Source: JANQPD01 sp963715655 (GTDB lineage Bacteria; Bacteroidota; Bacteroidia; Flavobacteriales; Schleiferiaceae). From it: a DNA stretch of 64,000 nt. Both the position numbers and the translations under genes were made by a program. The stretch spans positions 3,534,001 through 3,598,000 of the forward strand of contig OY970262.1 in NCBI GenBank assembly GCA_963715655.1, read 5' to 3'. Under the pieces are notes generated by a model. The model was given only the letters and a program-made list of their open reading frames with translations. It was not told where the DNA came from and searched no databases. Below, one piece after another: positions 51,915-60,241 of the stretch (position 1 is its first letter; every line of letters begins with the position of its first letter).

Positions 51915-52856
51915 CTATTTTTCCGTTTTTTCAGCATCTTTTTCCTTCCTTCTTTCTTGTTTTAAAATGTAACTATCGCTCCATTTTGCATGGCTGCTTG
52001 GTTCTATTTTTAGCCCGTATTTGCGCGCGTACACTTGTGTAAATTGTGCACCAAAAAATAAAATTAAGCAAGTGTAATTTACCCAAAGCATTACTAAAAT
52101 TACCGTACCCGCTGCGCCAAAGCTACTAGCAGGATCAGCGTACTCAAAATAAATCCCCAAAAGGGTTTTACCAATATCAAATAGCAAAGCGGTTACAAAA
52201 GCGCCAACCCAAACCGAGCGCCAACCAATTTCTACATCGGGTAAAACCTTATACATTACAGCAAAGAGCAAGGTTACAATACCTAAGGTAATTGCAAAAT
52301 TTAAGAGTTGTGCGAGGTATATAAAATATTCTCCAAAAGTGCTGGTAAGCCAATCGCTAACCACCGCCAGCACTGCAGAAAGCACCAAAGTAATTAGTAA
52401 TAAAAAAGCAATTACCACAATAAGGCTAAGCGATGAAGCCCTGTCTTTTAACAACTTAACAATTCCGTTATCAGGCGCTGCCTCTACTTCCCACACACTA
52501 TTTAAACTCTTTTGAAGCTGAAAGAATAACGTAGTTGCCCCAAAAATTAGCGTGAGAACGCCAATCGTTTTCATAATCCAGTTATCGTCATTTTGGTTGG
52601 CATTTTTCAGTAAATCTTCAATACCCGTGGCAGCTTCTGAGCCCATCATTCCGCTAATTTGACTACTGATTTGCCCTTGTACGGCCTCTTGCCCAAATAC
52701 GGCTCCTGATATCCAAATAACCATCATCAGTAAACCCGGAATAGAAAATATGGCATAATAAGAAATGGTAGCTCCATGGCGAAAAGGATCTGCTGCATTC
52801 CATTCTTTAGCGGTGGCCACCAACATTTTCCAAATGCTTTCTAAATTAATGTGCAT
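51915..52856 (-). CDS. YihY/BrkB family inner-membrane protein (UPF0761)
   Basis: 313 residues with six or more membrane helices. Family features: DPFRHGATISYYAIFSIPGLLM at the first helix, FQLQKSLNSVWEVE, and FGAAGTVILVMLWVNYTCLILFFGAQFTQVYARKYG near the end. Family members were once annotated as ribonuclease BN by mistake. Function is unknown; an envelope or transport role is likely. First gene of a two-gene unit with the SIMPL protein. Confidence 0.9.
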   Translation of the reverse strand: MHINLESIWKMLVATAKEWNAADPFRHGATISYYAIFSIPGLLMMVIWISGAVFGQEAVQGQISSQISGMMGSEAATGIEDLLKNANQNDDNWIMKTIGVLTLIFGATTLFFQLQKSLNSVWEVEAAPDNGIVKLLKDRASSLSLIVVIAFLLLITLVLSAVLAVVSDWLTSTFGEYFIYLAQLLNFAITLGIVTLLFAVMYKVLPDVEIGWRSVWVGAFVTALLFDIGKTLLGIYFEYADPASSFGAAGTVILVMLWVNYTCLILFFGAQFTQVYARKYGLKIEPSSHAKWSDSYILKQERRKEKDAEKTEK

Positions 52857-52924
52857 GATATATAAAAATTACAAGGTGATGAACGTTAAAAACATGCAAA
52901 TTGTTGGCTTCGTAGTACTATTTT

Positions 52925-53485
52925 TTAATAGTCTGCTTTATAACAACCTACGTAAGGCGCACCGCATAACAAATGAATATCCATAAAAAGTAATTTTGTT
53001 TCTATCCAACTTCGCATTCTTAAGGAAGCAAGTTCTTTATCTGATGTAGGCGTACGCTTTTTATGATAGTAAAAATTATTAATTGCGGTGTAGGTGTAAA
53101 TAAACTCCTGCCGATAATTTAAAACAATGGTGTCGTTTTTCAACGCCCACATTCCGTGCAAAACGGATACTTCATAACCCTCCTTACGTGGAGCTACCAA
53201 ACTATCTGCCTTTAAGAAAGTAGCATCATCTCCCCTGTTCTCGGCAAATATTATTTCACTAAAGGTGCTATCACTAGTAAATTTCAACCTACGCTCAGCA
53301 TCGGTTTTGCCTATTACCTCCATATTTCCATAATGTTGCATGGGTATGCCTTTCCAAAGATTAAAGGTTCGAGTTAGCAAATAATCTAATACACTATCCG
53401 TAGGCTGCGTAATGCTTTTGGTTTGAGCATCAATATTTACAGCCCAAACAGCCAAGCTAAAAAGTAAATAATATTTTAATTTCAT
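52925..53485 (-). CDS. Secreted protein of unknown function
   Basis: 186 residues from ATG 53485, which opens the signal peptide MKLKYYLLFSLAVWAVNIDAQ. The mature part contains SVLDYLLTRTFNLWKGIPMQ and a lipocalin-like series of strands (FTSDSTFSEIIFAE, GMWALKNDTIVLNYRQEFIY), so a small beta-barrel or lipocalin-like fold is possible. I do not recognise a family. The upstream start at 53551 precedes no signal and is rejected. Confidence 0.6.
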   Translation of the reverse strand: MKLKYYLLFSLAVWAVNIDAQTKSITQPTDSVLDYLLTRTFNLWKGIPMQHYGNMEVIGKTDAERRLKFTSDSTFSEIIFAENRGDDATFLKADSLVAPRKEGYEVSVLHGMWALKNDTIVLNYRQEFIYTYTAINNFYYHKKRTPTSDKELASLRMRSWIETKLLFMDIHLLCGAPYVGCYKADY

Positions 53486-53590
53486 AAGGCAATACCTCTG
53501 TGTGCAGATAATGTACAATAATAAGGTAACTACATTTGGTATTTTCAGCAACTGATTTTCTAATGTAACAGAAATGTTTTTTTTGAAGGT

Positions 53591-53646
53591 TTATTGGTTA
53601 GTGGTTATTGGTTATTGGTTATTGGTTATTGGTTATTGGTTATTGG
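53591..53646. repeat. Heptamer microsatellite TTATTGG
   Basis: Eight 7-bp units, of which the last six (53605-53646) are perfect TTATTGG copies; the second differs by one base. It lies between two divergent genes, 112 bases before the lipoprotein ATG at 53759. Length changes by slippage are possible. Confidence 0.85.
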
Positions 53647-53758
53647 TTAAAATAAACTACTTAACGCTAAGTAAAAATAAAAAATGGTGCAAATGCCCTA
53701 TTTCATACACTGCTTAACACCAATACTTTAGCCGTATAATTATTTAAAACAAATTCAC

Positions 53759-54382
53759 ATGAAAAAATTAATTATTTCAGCTTTAATGCTCGGTATGGTA
53801 GGCTTAAGCTCCTGCGAAAAAGAAGACACCACAACAGACCCAACAGATCCTGGAAACGGAGGTAGTGGAAATAATGTAACGGTAACAAACAACACGATAG
53901 TGGCTGATGGTGTATCGGCTAACTTAAACAAAGGAGGTGCTTATAAAAGTAATGATGCCAATAGCGGTAAAGATTATATAAGTATTTTCTTCTATCAAAA
54001 TACACCTACTTCGTCAAGCACCTTACTTGTTGTGCTTGATGAAAATTTACCTACCGCAAGCGGCACCCTAAAATGGCAAAATAATGGAGCCGCACCAGGT
54101 GATATTGAGAGCGATGAATTTACTGTACAGCCTAAGGTAGAAGGGCAGAATTGGTACGGAATATTCGTCTCAGACGGCTATGAAGCCACTGGAAACATGG
54201 AGGTTACCATAGCGGGAGGCAAAATCACCTTCGCATATCAAGATATACAATTAGGGGATGATTTTATTCAAAGCAGGGTAACGAACCGCGTAAAATGTGG
54301 TGGTAAAGTAACTATGAACCTTGCTGATTTGCAGGCTTCATTGGCAAATGGCGGAAGTCCTTTTGATTTAGTAGCGGAATAA
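53759..54382 (+). CDS. Putative lipoprotein of unknown function
   Basis: 207 residues with signal and lipobox LSSC (Cys19), followed by a Thr/Asp/Gly-rich linker (TTTDPTDPGNGGSG). The mature domain is beta-rich (DYISIFFYQNTPTSSSTLLV, then NMEVTIAGGKITFAYQDIQL). A similar lipoprotein type is common in Flavobacteriales without assigned function. It has its own terminator, with a heptamer repeat upstream. Confidence 0.75.
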   Translation: MKKLIISALMLGMVGLSSCEKEDTTTDPTDPGNGGSGNNVTVTNNTIVADGVSANLNKGGAYKSNDANSGKDYISIFFYQNTPTSSSTLLVVLDENLPTASGTLKWQNNGAAPGDIESDEFTVQPKVEGQNWYGIFVSDGYEATGNMEVTIAGGKITFAYQDIQLGDDFIQSRVTNRVKCGGKVTMNLADLQASLANGGSPFDLVAE

Positions 54383-54402
54383 AGTAGTGTTACAACATAT
54401 AA

Positions 54403-54430
54403 GAAAAGCCGGGCAATGCTCGGCTTTTTT
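54403..54430 (+). terminator. Rho-independent terminator
   Basis: AAAAGCCG (54404-54411) pairs with CGGCTTTT (54421-54428) and the stem continues inward with weaker pairs; T run follows. It ends the lipoprotein gene 21 bases after its stop. Confidence 0.8.
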
Positions 54431-54531
54431 AGTTAAAAAAAGAAAGTCGCTGCCATGTCATAAAAAGCCTTTTTTTTACAATTTTAAGAAATAACAGCAC
54501 TGTACATTGAGCGCTTTAAAACAAAAGCCTC

Positions 54532-56307
54532 ATGAGAATCTTATTAGTTGCCGCCATTATAACTGGTCTCCTACCCCCTACTGCTATTATAGGTCAATAT
54601 TTCTCTTTAGTTAATGATTCCTCTAATTTAGTAGCTATAGAGCCGGATTGCGGCACTAAAAACAATTGGCAAAACAACTGCTTTCAAGGCGCAGCCTTTG
54701 GTAACTTAAATGGCGACCAATGTCTTGATTTATTTTATGCAGGTAATGTTTTTCTAAGTGACTGCAATGGAAACTTTACAAAAGGTGTGGGAATTGACTT
54801 AACCGGATTTACCAATAAATCATCAAGCGTAAGCTTAATAGATTTCGATAATGATGATGACCTTGATTTACTTTTTTATAACGAGAATGGTTTTGGAACT
54901 AAGGTGTATGAAAATGACGGACAAGGCGTATTTACCCACTACAGAACTGTTCTTGACAGCATAAATTCTACCGTTTGGTCGGTACAATGGTGGGATTATA
55001 ATTTAGATGCCCACGCTGATATAATACTAACCTTTGCTGATGGGTTTGCTGGTAATTTACATTTTCCTAATCGACTGTTTAAGGGTTCTGTCAACCATCA
55101 ATTTGAAAAGGTGCAAGATTCTCTTGAATTTCTAACAGACTTACATGCCTATACCGTTTCATATTGGATTGATTACGATGAGGATGGAGACCAAGATTTA
55201 TTTATAGCATCTGGACCTGCAAGCCAAACAGGCAAAGATTTTCTGTATAAAAACCAAAGTAAGGAAACAGGTAGTGCTAATTTCACAAAATTAACGGCCT
55301 TAACCTTTGCCAGTGAACAGCAAAACGGGCAATGCTATAATTTTATTGATATTGATAACGATGGTGATTTAGACGCTTGTCTTACTAATTGGCGCATTGT
55401 TCCTAACCGTTTATACCGCAATGACACCGGAGTTTTTACTGCTACAAACCAGCCTTTTACCACAAATCCAAACAGCTTTTCGCTTTCCAATGCATGGGGA
55501 GATATTGATAATGATGGAGACTTGGATGTGCTTATCACCTCGAATAACCCAAATGAAGCGCAATATTATCTCAATGACGGTAGTGGAAATTTTACCGTTG
55601 GTGGACCAATTGGTACCTTAATCAATGGACCATCTTCAGGTATTAGCCTGGGTGATTATAACAATGATGGGAAGTTAGATTTTTTTATTACGGGAAGAAA
55701 CAGCGGTCTATTTAAAAACAAGCTTAGCAATGGAAACACCTTTGTTTTATTTGATTTTAAAGGTAAATCTTCCCATAGGTCTAGCGTGGGATTACGCGCA
55801 CAATTAAAATGTACCATAGATGGTAAAAAAGTATGGTTAAAAAGAGAAGTTTCCGCACAAAACACCTTTATGGGACACAACGCTCAAAGGGTACACTTTG
55901 GGTTAGGCAACTCAACCATAATTGATTCTTTGCTTATTTATTGGCCCTCGGGAAGTGTGGATACCGTTGTAAATTTAGCTGCCTCAAATTTATACGTTGT
56001 CAATGAAGGTAAATCGCCCGTTAATACGCCCTTAAACACAAAAGGTACGTCCGAGTTAATAAAGAAAACGGGGTTTTATGCTTTTCCTAATCCTTCCAAA
56101 AAGTTACTCAACATAAAACTGACTGGTAATGAATTACTTGACTTCTCAATTCACCTTACTACGCTTGCTGGGCAATCCGTTTTAAAAAGAAATTATGTCA
56201 ATAAAAATGAAATAAGCTTGAGTACGGAGAGCTTTCCTACGGGCAATTATACCCTTGAACTTACAGCCGGTGACCAAGTATTTTCAAAATCGATATTAAT
56301 CCAGTAA
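54532..56307 (+). CDS. FG-GAP/VCBS-repeat and ASPIC/UnbV protein with T9SS sorting domain
   Basis: 591 residues. A signal peptide (1-22) is followed by a propeller of FG-GAP/VCBS repeats with calcium-binding loops DFDNDDDLD, DYDEDGDQD, DIDNDGDLD (twice) and DYNNDGKLD, spread between about residues 100 and 380. An ASPIC/UnbV domain (about 400-490, VGLRAQLKCTIDGKKVWLKR, then VHFGLGNSTIIDSLLIYWPS) and a T9SS type A domain (FYAFPNPSKK near 519) complete it. CRTAC1-like surface protein, probably calcium-stabilised. The next gene starts four bases after the stop, so the two likely form an operon. Confidence 0.92.
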   Translation: MRILLVAAIITGLLPPTAIIGQYFSLVNDSSNLVAIEPDCGTKNNWQNNCFQGAAFGNLNGDQCLDLFYAGNVFLSDCNGNFTKGVGIDLTGFTNKSSSVSLIDFDNDDDLDLLFYNENGFGTKVYENDGQGVFTHYRTVLDSINSTVWSVQWWDYNLDAHADIILTFADGFAGNLHFPNRLFKGSVNHQFEKVQDSLEFLTDLHAYTVSYWIDYDEDGDQDLFIASGPASQTGKDFLYKNQSKETGSANFTKLTALTFASEQQNGQCYNFIDIDNDGDLDACLTNWRIVPNRLYRNDTGVFTATNQPFTTNPNSFSLSNAWGDIDNDGDLDVLITSNNPNEAQYYLNDGSGNFTVGGPIGTLINGPSSGISLGDYNNDGKLDFFITGRNSGLFKNKLSNGNTFVLFDFKGKSSHRSSVGLRAQLKCTIDGKKVWLKREVSAQNTFMGHNAQRVHFGLGNSTIIDSLLIYWPSGSVDTVVNLAASNLYVVNEGKSPVNTPLNTKGTSELIKKTGFYAFPNPSKKLLNIKLTGNELLDFSIHLTTLAGQSVLKRNYVNKNEISLSTESFPTGNYTLELTAGDQVFSKSILIQ

Positions 56308-56311
56308 TAGT

Positions 56312-58453
56312 ATGAAATACAAAAACACTCTTAAAGCACTATTGTTGCTTAGTTTTCTAATCTTATCTCCCCTCCTATTCGCTCAGCAAAGTAGTGGTTT
56401 TGCACCCTCCGAAGGTGTTTCCATTCATTACCAAACGTTTGGCACAGGTTCGCCAATACTTATTATTAATGGTGGGCCAGGATTTAGTTCAGAAGGATTT
56501 ATTTCTTTAGCAAAGCGGCTTAGCACCAATCACACAACAATTTTATACGACCAACGCGGCACGGGAAAATCCACTATGCTAAATTTAGATAGCAACACCA
56601 TTACCATGGATTTAATGACCACGGATATTGAACGCTTGAGAACACACTTAGGTTACGAATCTTGGGTAGTTTTAGGCCATTCTTTTGGAGGAATGATGGC
56701 AAACTACTATGCATCCAAACACCCCCAAAGAGTAGAGGCAATTATTGCATCTTCTTCAGGAGGAATTGATTTGCACTTATTAGGTAACGCAGGAAGAGGA
56801 GTTAGCGACAACTTAAATGCGCAACAAAATGATTCGTTAAACTACTGGCGAGAACAAATTAGATTGGGTGATACTAGTTATACTGCCCGTTTAGGCATGG
56901 CGCGAAGTATGGCTCCGGCCTATATTTTTAATGACCAATATGCACCCACGATTGCTAAAAGACTTACACAAGGAAACTTATCGCTCAATAGGTTAGTTTG
57001 GAATAATTTAATTGCTATTGAATACGATTGTAAAGAAGTTTTAAAGGCATATCAAAAACCTGTTTTAATACTACAAGGGAAGAATGATATCATCCCAGTT
57101 GAGTTGGCACTTCGAGCGGAAGCTGTATTTCCACAAGCGACCCTACTATTATTAGATTCATGTGGACACTATGGCTGGTTAGACAGGCCACGAGCTTATT
57201 TCTCAGCTATCGACCCATTTTTAGCACAAATTCCAAAACACTCAAATACGGCACAAGTAACAACAGTGATTAAACGGTATTTGAATGCTATCTATCAGAC
57301 AGACACTGGTCTTCTAAAAACATTTGTGGATTCTAGTTTACACAAGTCAGGATATTACTTTTCTCCTAAATCAGTAGATTGGTCTTATGCCCCAATGAGC
57401 TATGCGGACTTGCACCAAACGATTAAAACGTACAACGCAAAAAAATGGATTCCCCAATGGGCGCCAAAGGAAATTGAGATTTTTGATGTGCAAGAAAAAA
57501 CAGCTAGTGCTAAACTAAAAGCAATATGGGGGATAGACTATATGCTCCTAAAAAAATCCATTAGCGGTTGGACTATTAGCAACGTGCTTTGGCAGAGTTA
57601 TGCGCCCAAAGAACGTTCGCTTTACTTTAAGTTATTACAGGCGCAACAAGACAATGACGCAACTGCAAACGTTGACTTAAAACGGCAAGATAGAGCAATG
57701 TTTAAAGGAACCTTATCGGCAAACAATCAAATCCTTTATTATAGTGAATTAGTAAGTAAAGGTAAGTACCGCTTGATGGAGCATAGACAGATTGAAGGGC
57801 ATTGGTCAAGTGGTAAACCCGTTTTTCCTAAGGATACACTTTTTTCAAACTTATATCCGGCTTGTTCGCCAGACGGAAGCACTATGGTTTTTACTTCCTA
57901 TAGACCTGTTTCTGGTTGGCCAAAGCAAGCATATCTCTGGAAAACAGAAAAAAATAAAAAACAGAAATGGTCTAAACCAGAATTTCTACACAAACTAAAC
58001 ACACCCGGTTTATATCATTCTAATACAGCTTTTAGCAATGATGGGAACCTCATTTTTAGAGTAGATGATTTTGATAAAGGGCTTACCTCAACTATGTGTT
58101 TCAACATCAATAATTTAACCGAAAATACTCAAGTTTTTGAACCAATAGAACAATGGAAAGATTCCCTTGATAACCGTTATGTATGGGGTGGCGTTCCTGC
58201 TCCAAATAGTGCTTATGTGTTATTAGAAATATCAGAATTAAACACAGACGGAAGCAGAAAGCCCGCTACACTTTGGATTAGTAAAAAGTTAGAAAACAAG
58301 TGGACATTTCCAAAGCCTTTAGGCTTAGGTATAAATAATGCGGGCAGTTGGAGCGGAGGGATGTTTTTTGATGCAACAGGTACATGGCTCTATTATATTG
58401 AAGACTTTAAAACTCTAAAAAAGATTAGAACCGATGCGTTCAATGTGGGCTAA
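56312..58453 (+). CDS. Exported alpha/beta hydrolase fused to an NTF2-like domain and a PD40 propeller
   Basis: 713 residues with a signal peptide (1-24). The first third is a prolyl-aminopeptidase-like alpha/beta hydrolase: oxyanion NGGPG (53-57), nucleophile Ser124 in GHSFGGMM, Asp259 in GKNDIIP and His286 in CGHYGWLDRP. Residues about 312-430 (VIKRYLNAIYQTDTGLLKTF ... WTISNVLWQSY) look like a lumazine-binding/NTF2-like domain. Residues 450-713 are a WD40-like PD40 propeller (PACSPDGSTMVFTSYRP, AFSNDGNLIFRVDD). The three parts normally occur as separate proteins. Peptidase or esterase activity is plausible. Downstream of the UnbV protein by four bases. Confidence 0.8.
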   Translation: MKYKNTLKALLLLSFLILSPLLFAQQSSGFAPSEGVSIHYQTFGTGSPILIINGGPGFSSEGFISLAKRLSTNHTTILYDQRGTGKSTMLNLDSNTITMDLMTTDIERLRTHLGYESWVVLGHSFGGMMANYYASKHPQRVEAIIASSSGGIDLHLLGNAGRGVSDNLNAQQNDSLNYWREQIRLGDTSYTARLGMARSMAPAYIFNDQYAPTIAKRLTQGNLSLNRLVWNNLIAIEYDCKEVLKAYQKPVLILQGKNDIIPVELALRAEAVFPQATLLLLDSCGHYGWLDRPRAYFSAIDPFLAQIPKHSNTAQVTTVIKRYLNAIYQTDTGLLKTFVDSSLHKSGYYFSPKSVDWSYAPMSYADLHQTIKTYNAKKWIPQWAPKEIEIFDVQEKTASAKLKAIWGIDYMLLKKSISGWTISNVLWQSYAPKERSLYFKLLQAQQDNDATANVDLKRQDRAMFKGTLSANNQILYYSELVSKGKYRLMEHRQIEGHWSSGKPVFPKDTLFSNLYPACSPDGSTMVFTSYRPVSGWPKQAYLWKTEKNKKQKWSKPEFLHKLNTPGLYHSNTAFSNDGNLIFRVDDFDKGLTSTMCFNINNLTENTQVFEPIEQWKDSLDNRYVWGGVPAPNSAYVLLEISELNTDGSRKPATLWISKKLENKWTFPKPLGLGINNAGSWSGGMFFDATGTWLYYIEDFKTLKKIRTDAFNVG

Positions 58454-58500
58454 TAAACTTCAATCCAGTTTTAAATTTACGTTTGGACAGATTAAATAGC

Positions 58501-58508
58501 TAACTTTG
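58501..58508 (+). promoter_or_regulatory. Candidate -7 box of the AraC gene
   Basis: TAACTTTG matches TAnnTTTG exactly, and TTTG stands at 58482-58485 as a possible -33 element with a slightly short 15-base spacer. It lies 17 bases before the TTG start. Confidence 0.45.
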
Positions 58509-58525
58509 AGATTCAAGCTTATATT

Positions 58526-59380
58526 TTGCATTATCAAGAATTTATACCAAACGCTAGCCTTTTACAGGAATATATAGATTGTTTTTGGACTATATCGTTT
58601 TTAAATCAATCTGGTTTCAGAGCTGGCGATTTAGTATTACCAGATGGTGGTATTGAATGGGTTTTTTCTAGAGGAGATGGTTTTTTAAGAAAGCCTATTT
58701 GTAAGGAGCAAAAGAGTGTTAGAATAGAACAAGCTACCTTAGTTGGACCACGAACTAAGGCAGTTTATATAGAGCAATCACCAAAAAATATACTCTTTGT
58801 TATTCGGTTCAAACCCTATGGCTTGCAGGCACTTGGCGTAGATTTTTGCACTGGTTTAGTGGATAATGTAGTGGATGCAAACTTGGTTTTTGGTTCCATC
58901 AACAAAAAATTAACTAGGTTACTTTCATCAAAGGAATCAACCGAAAAACTTCTACCTGAAATAGAACAGCTTTTATTACATCACTTTCAAGTGCGCAAAG
59001 TTGCATTGTGTACCAAAAAAATATGGTCGGCAATCATTCAAACAAAAGGTGAATTACATTTACTACAATTTTGCAAGCAGGAAAGTATATCGATGAGTAC
59101 TGCACAACGCGCATTTTATAAAGCTACGGGATTATCGCCCAAAACCATGGCACAAATTATTCGTATGAATCACATGATTCCAGCGTTTTACACTCAAAAA
59201 AGCCTGACGGAAATTTCTTTAGAGCATGGGTTTTACGATCAATCTCACATGATACGAAACCTCAAAAAATACAGTCGATTGTCTCCTCTTGAAATGCGCA
59301 AACAGCATTTTGATTTACCTAAACTGCTTGGTGTGACAAATGAGACACGTAAAACACAACAACTAGTAGAAAATTTTTAG
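58526..59380 (+). CDS. AraC family transcriptional regulator
   Basis: 284 residues starting at TTG 58526; the first internal Met is far inside the DNA-binding domain. The N-terminal domain (YQEFIPNASLLQEYIDCFWT, then LVLPDGGIEWVF) is the DUF6597-type sensor often found in Bacteroidota AraC proteins. Two helix-turn-helix motifs lie in the C-terminal part (about 185-270, SMSTAQRAFYKATGLSPKTM and SLTEISLEHGFYDQSHMIRN). No effector is evident. It may control the upstream hydrolase genes or itself. Ends overlapping the convergent SUMF1-like gene. Confidence 0.88.
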   Translation: MHYQEFIPNASLLQEYIDCFWTISFLNQSGFRAGDLVLPDGGIEWVFSRGDGFLRKPICKEQKSVRIEQATLVGPRTKAVYIEQSPKNILFVIRFKPYGLQALGVDFCTGLVDNVVDANLVFGSINKKLTRLLSSKESTEKLLPEIEQLLLHHFQVRKVALCTKKIWSAIIQTKGELHLLQFCKQESISMSTAQRAFYKATGLSPKTMAQIIRMNHMIPAFYTQKSLTEISLEHGFYDQSHMIRNLKKYSRLSPLEMRKQHFDLPKLLGVTNETRKTQQLVENF

Positions 59381-60018
59381 TTTAGCTCAGCCACACACCT
59401 AAAACCCAACCAGCTGCTAGGCTCTGTGTACGCTTTTGGCATACCTTCACCCTCTTTTCCACCAAAAGCAATACCTACTTTATCCGTCATTTCAGAAACA
59501 TTGCCCAATACATGATACACCTGCTTTCCACGCGTTTTTTCTTCCGTTGAATAGAGATTAACCTCAGCATTGTGATTTTTAGAATCACCTGCTTTTTCAA
59601 GGCTTTTTGCCATTTCAAATTCTTCAGTGGTTGGTAGTCTATACCGCACGGTATGTTTCATATTTCCGAGTTGGTTTACTCTATCACTGCGCCACGCACA
59701 ATAGGCTACCGCTTGCTTATAACTAATCCCAACAACAGGAAAATTTACATACTTGTTTCTAAAGGTAGAAGGATTAAAATCCTCTTTATACAAAGCACTG
59801 TACGCAGCGCTATCGGGCATGGCATTTTGCACTTCCGTGGATGTTTTTCCGTGTGTTTTAGAAAGCCAATTGATGTATTCGATCCATGCTAAATTAGAAA
59901 CTTCGTTTTGGTCGATGAACGTATTGGAATGTAATGAAATGGTGCCTGAAGGGTTGGATGTTTTTATTGCAAATGTGGATAGCAGTAAAAATAAAACCGA
60001 GCTAAGAATATGGAGCAT
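59377..60018 (-). CDS. Secreted SUMF1/FGE-sulfatase-like domain protein (copy B)
   Basis: 213 residues with a signal peptide (1-17). It has the SUMF1 framework QNEVSNLAWIEYINWLS, FPVVGISYKQAVAYCAWRSD, YRLPTTEEFEMAKSLE, HVLGNVSEMTD and the closing SSWLGFRCVAEL. It is a paralogue of the protein at 34406-35014, and like it lacks a clear catalytic cysteine pair and is short for the family; it is more like the small FGE-like domains of gliding proteins (GldJ/GldK). It lies just downstream of the ligase gene remnant on the same strand. Confidence 0.72.
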   Translation of the reverse strand: MLHILSSVLFLLLSTFAIKTSNPSGTISLHSNTFIDQNEVSNLAWIEYINWLSKTHGKTSTEVQNAMPDSAAYSALYKEDFNPSTFRNKYVNFPVVGISYKQAVAYCAWRSDRVNQLGNMKHTVRYRLPTTEEFEMAKSLEKAGDSKNHNAEVNLYSTEEKTRGKQVYHVLGNVSEMTDKVGIAFGGKEGEGMPKAYTEPSSWLGFRCVAELN

Positions 60019-60057
60019 ACTACAATAAATTTAGAAGGTAAATCTACGTTTTTTCTA

Positions 60058-60226
60058 ACTCCCATACGCCTCCAACATCCCCACCAAATCTTCATACGTA
60101 TTAGCTACACTCACCGGTTTGTCTTGTCGCCAGCGTTTCACGCGTGGGAAGCGTAAAGCTACACCGCTTTTGTGGGATTCTTTGTTCCAAGTGTGTGTGT
60201 TAACAATCATTTTATTTAAACCCATC
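60058..60226 (-). pseudogene. Duplicated 3' end of the ATP-dependent DNA ligase gene
   Basis: A minus-strand frame of about 55 codons ends SHKSGVALRFPRVKRWRQDK then NTYEDLVGMLEAYG and a stop. The intact ligase at 62424 ends SRHKSGVALRFPRMKRWRQD then NTYEDLVAMLRAYG. The nucleotides are also similar over about 120 bases. Upstream of the HKSG motif the sequence diverges (IVNTHTWNKE) so only the last 45 codons are copied. The remnant lies directly downstream of the beta-helix T9SS gene, which is therefore flanked by the ligase and by the copy of its end. Confidence 0.85.
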
Positions 60227-60241
60227 TTTCAGCCATTACAG

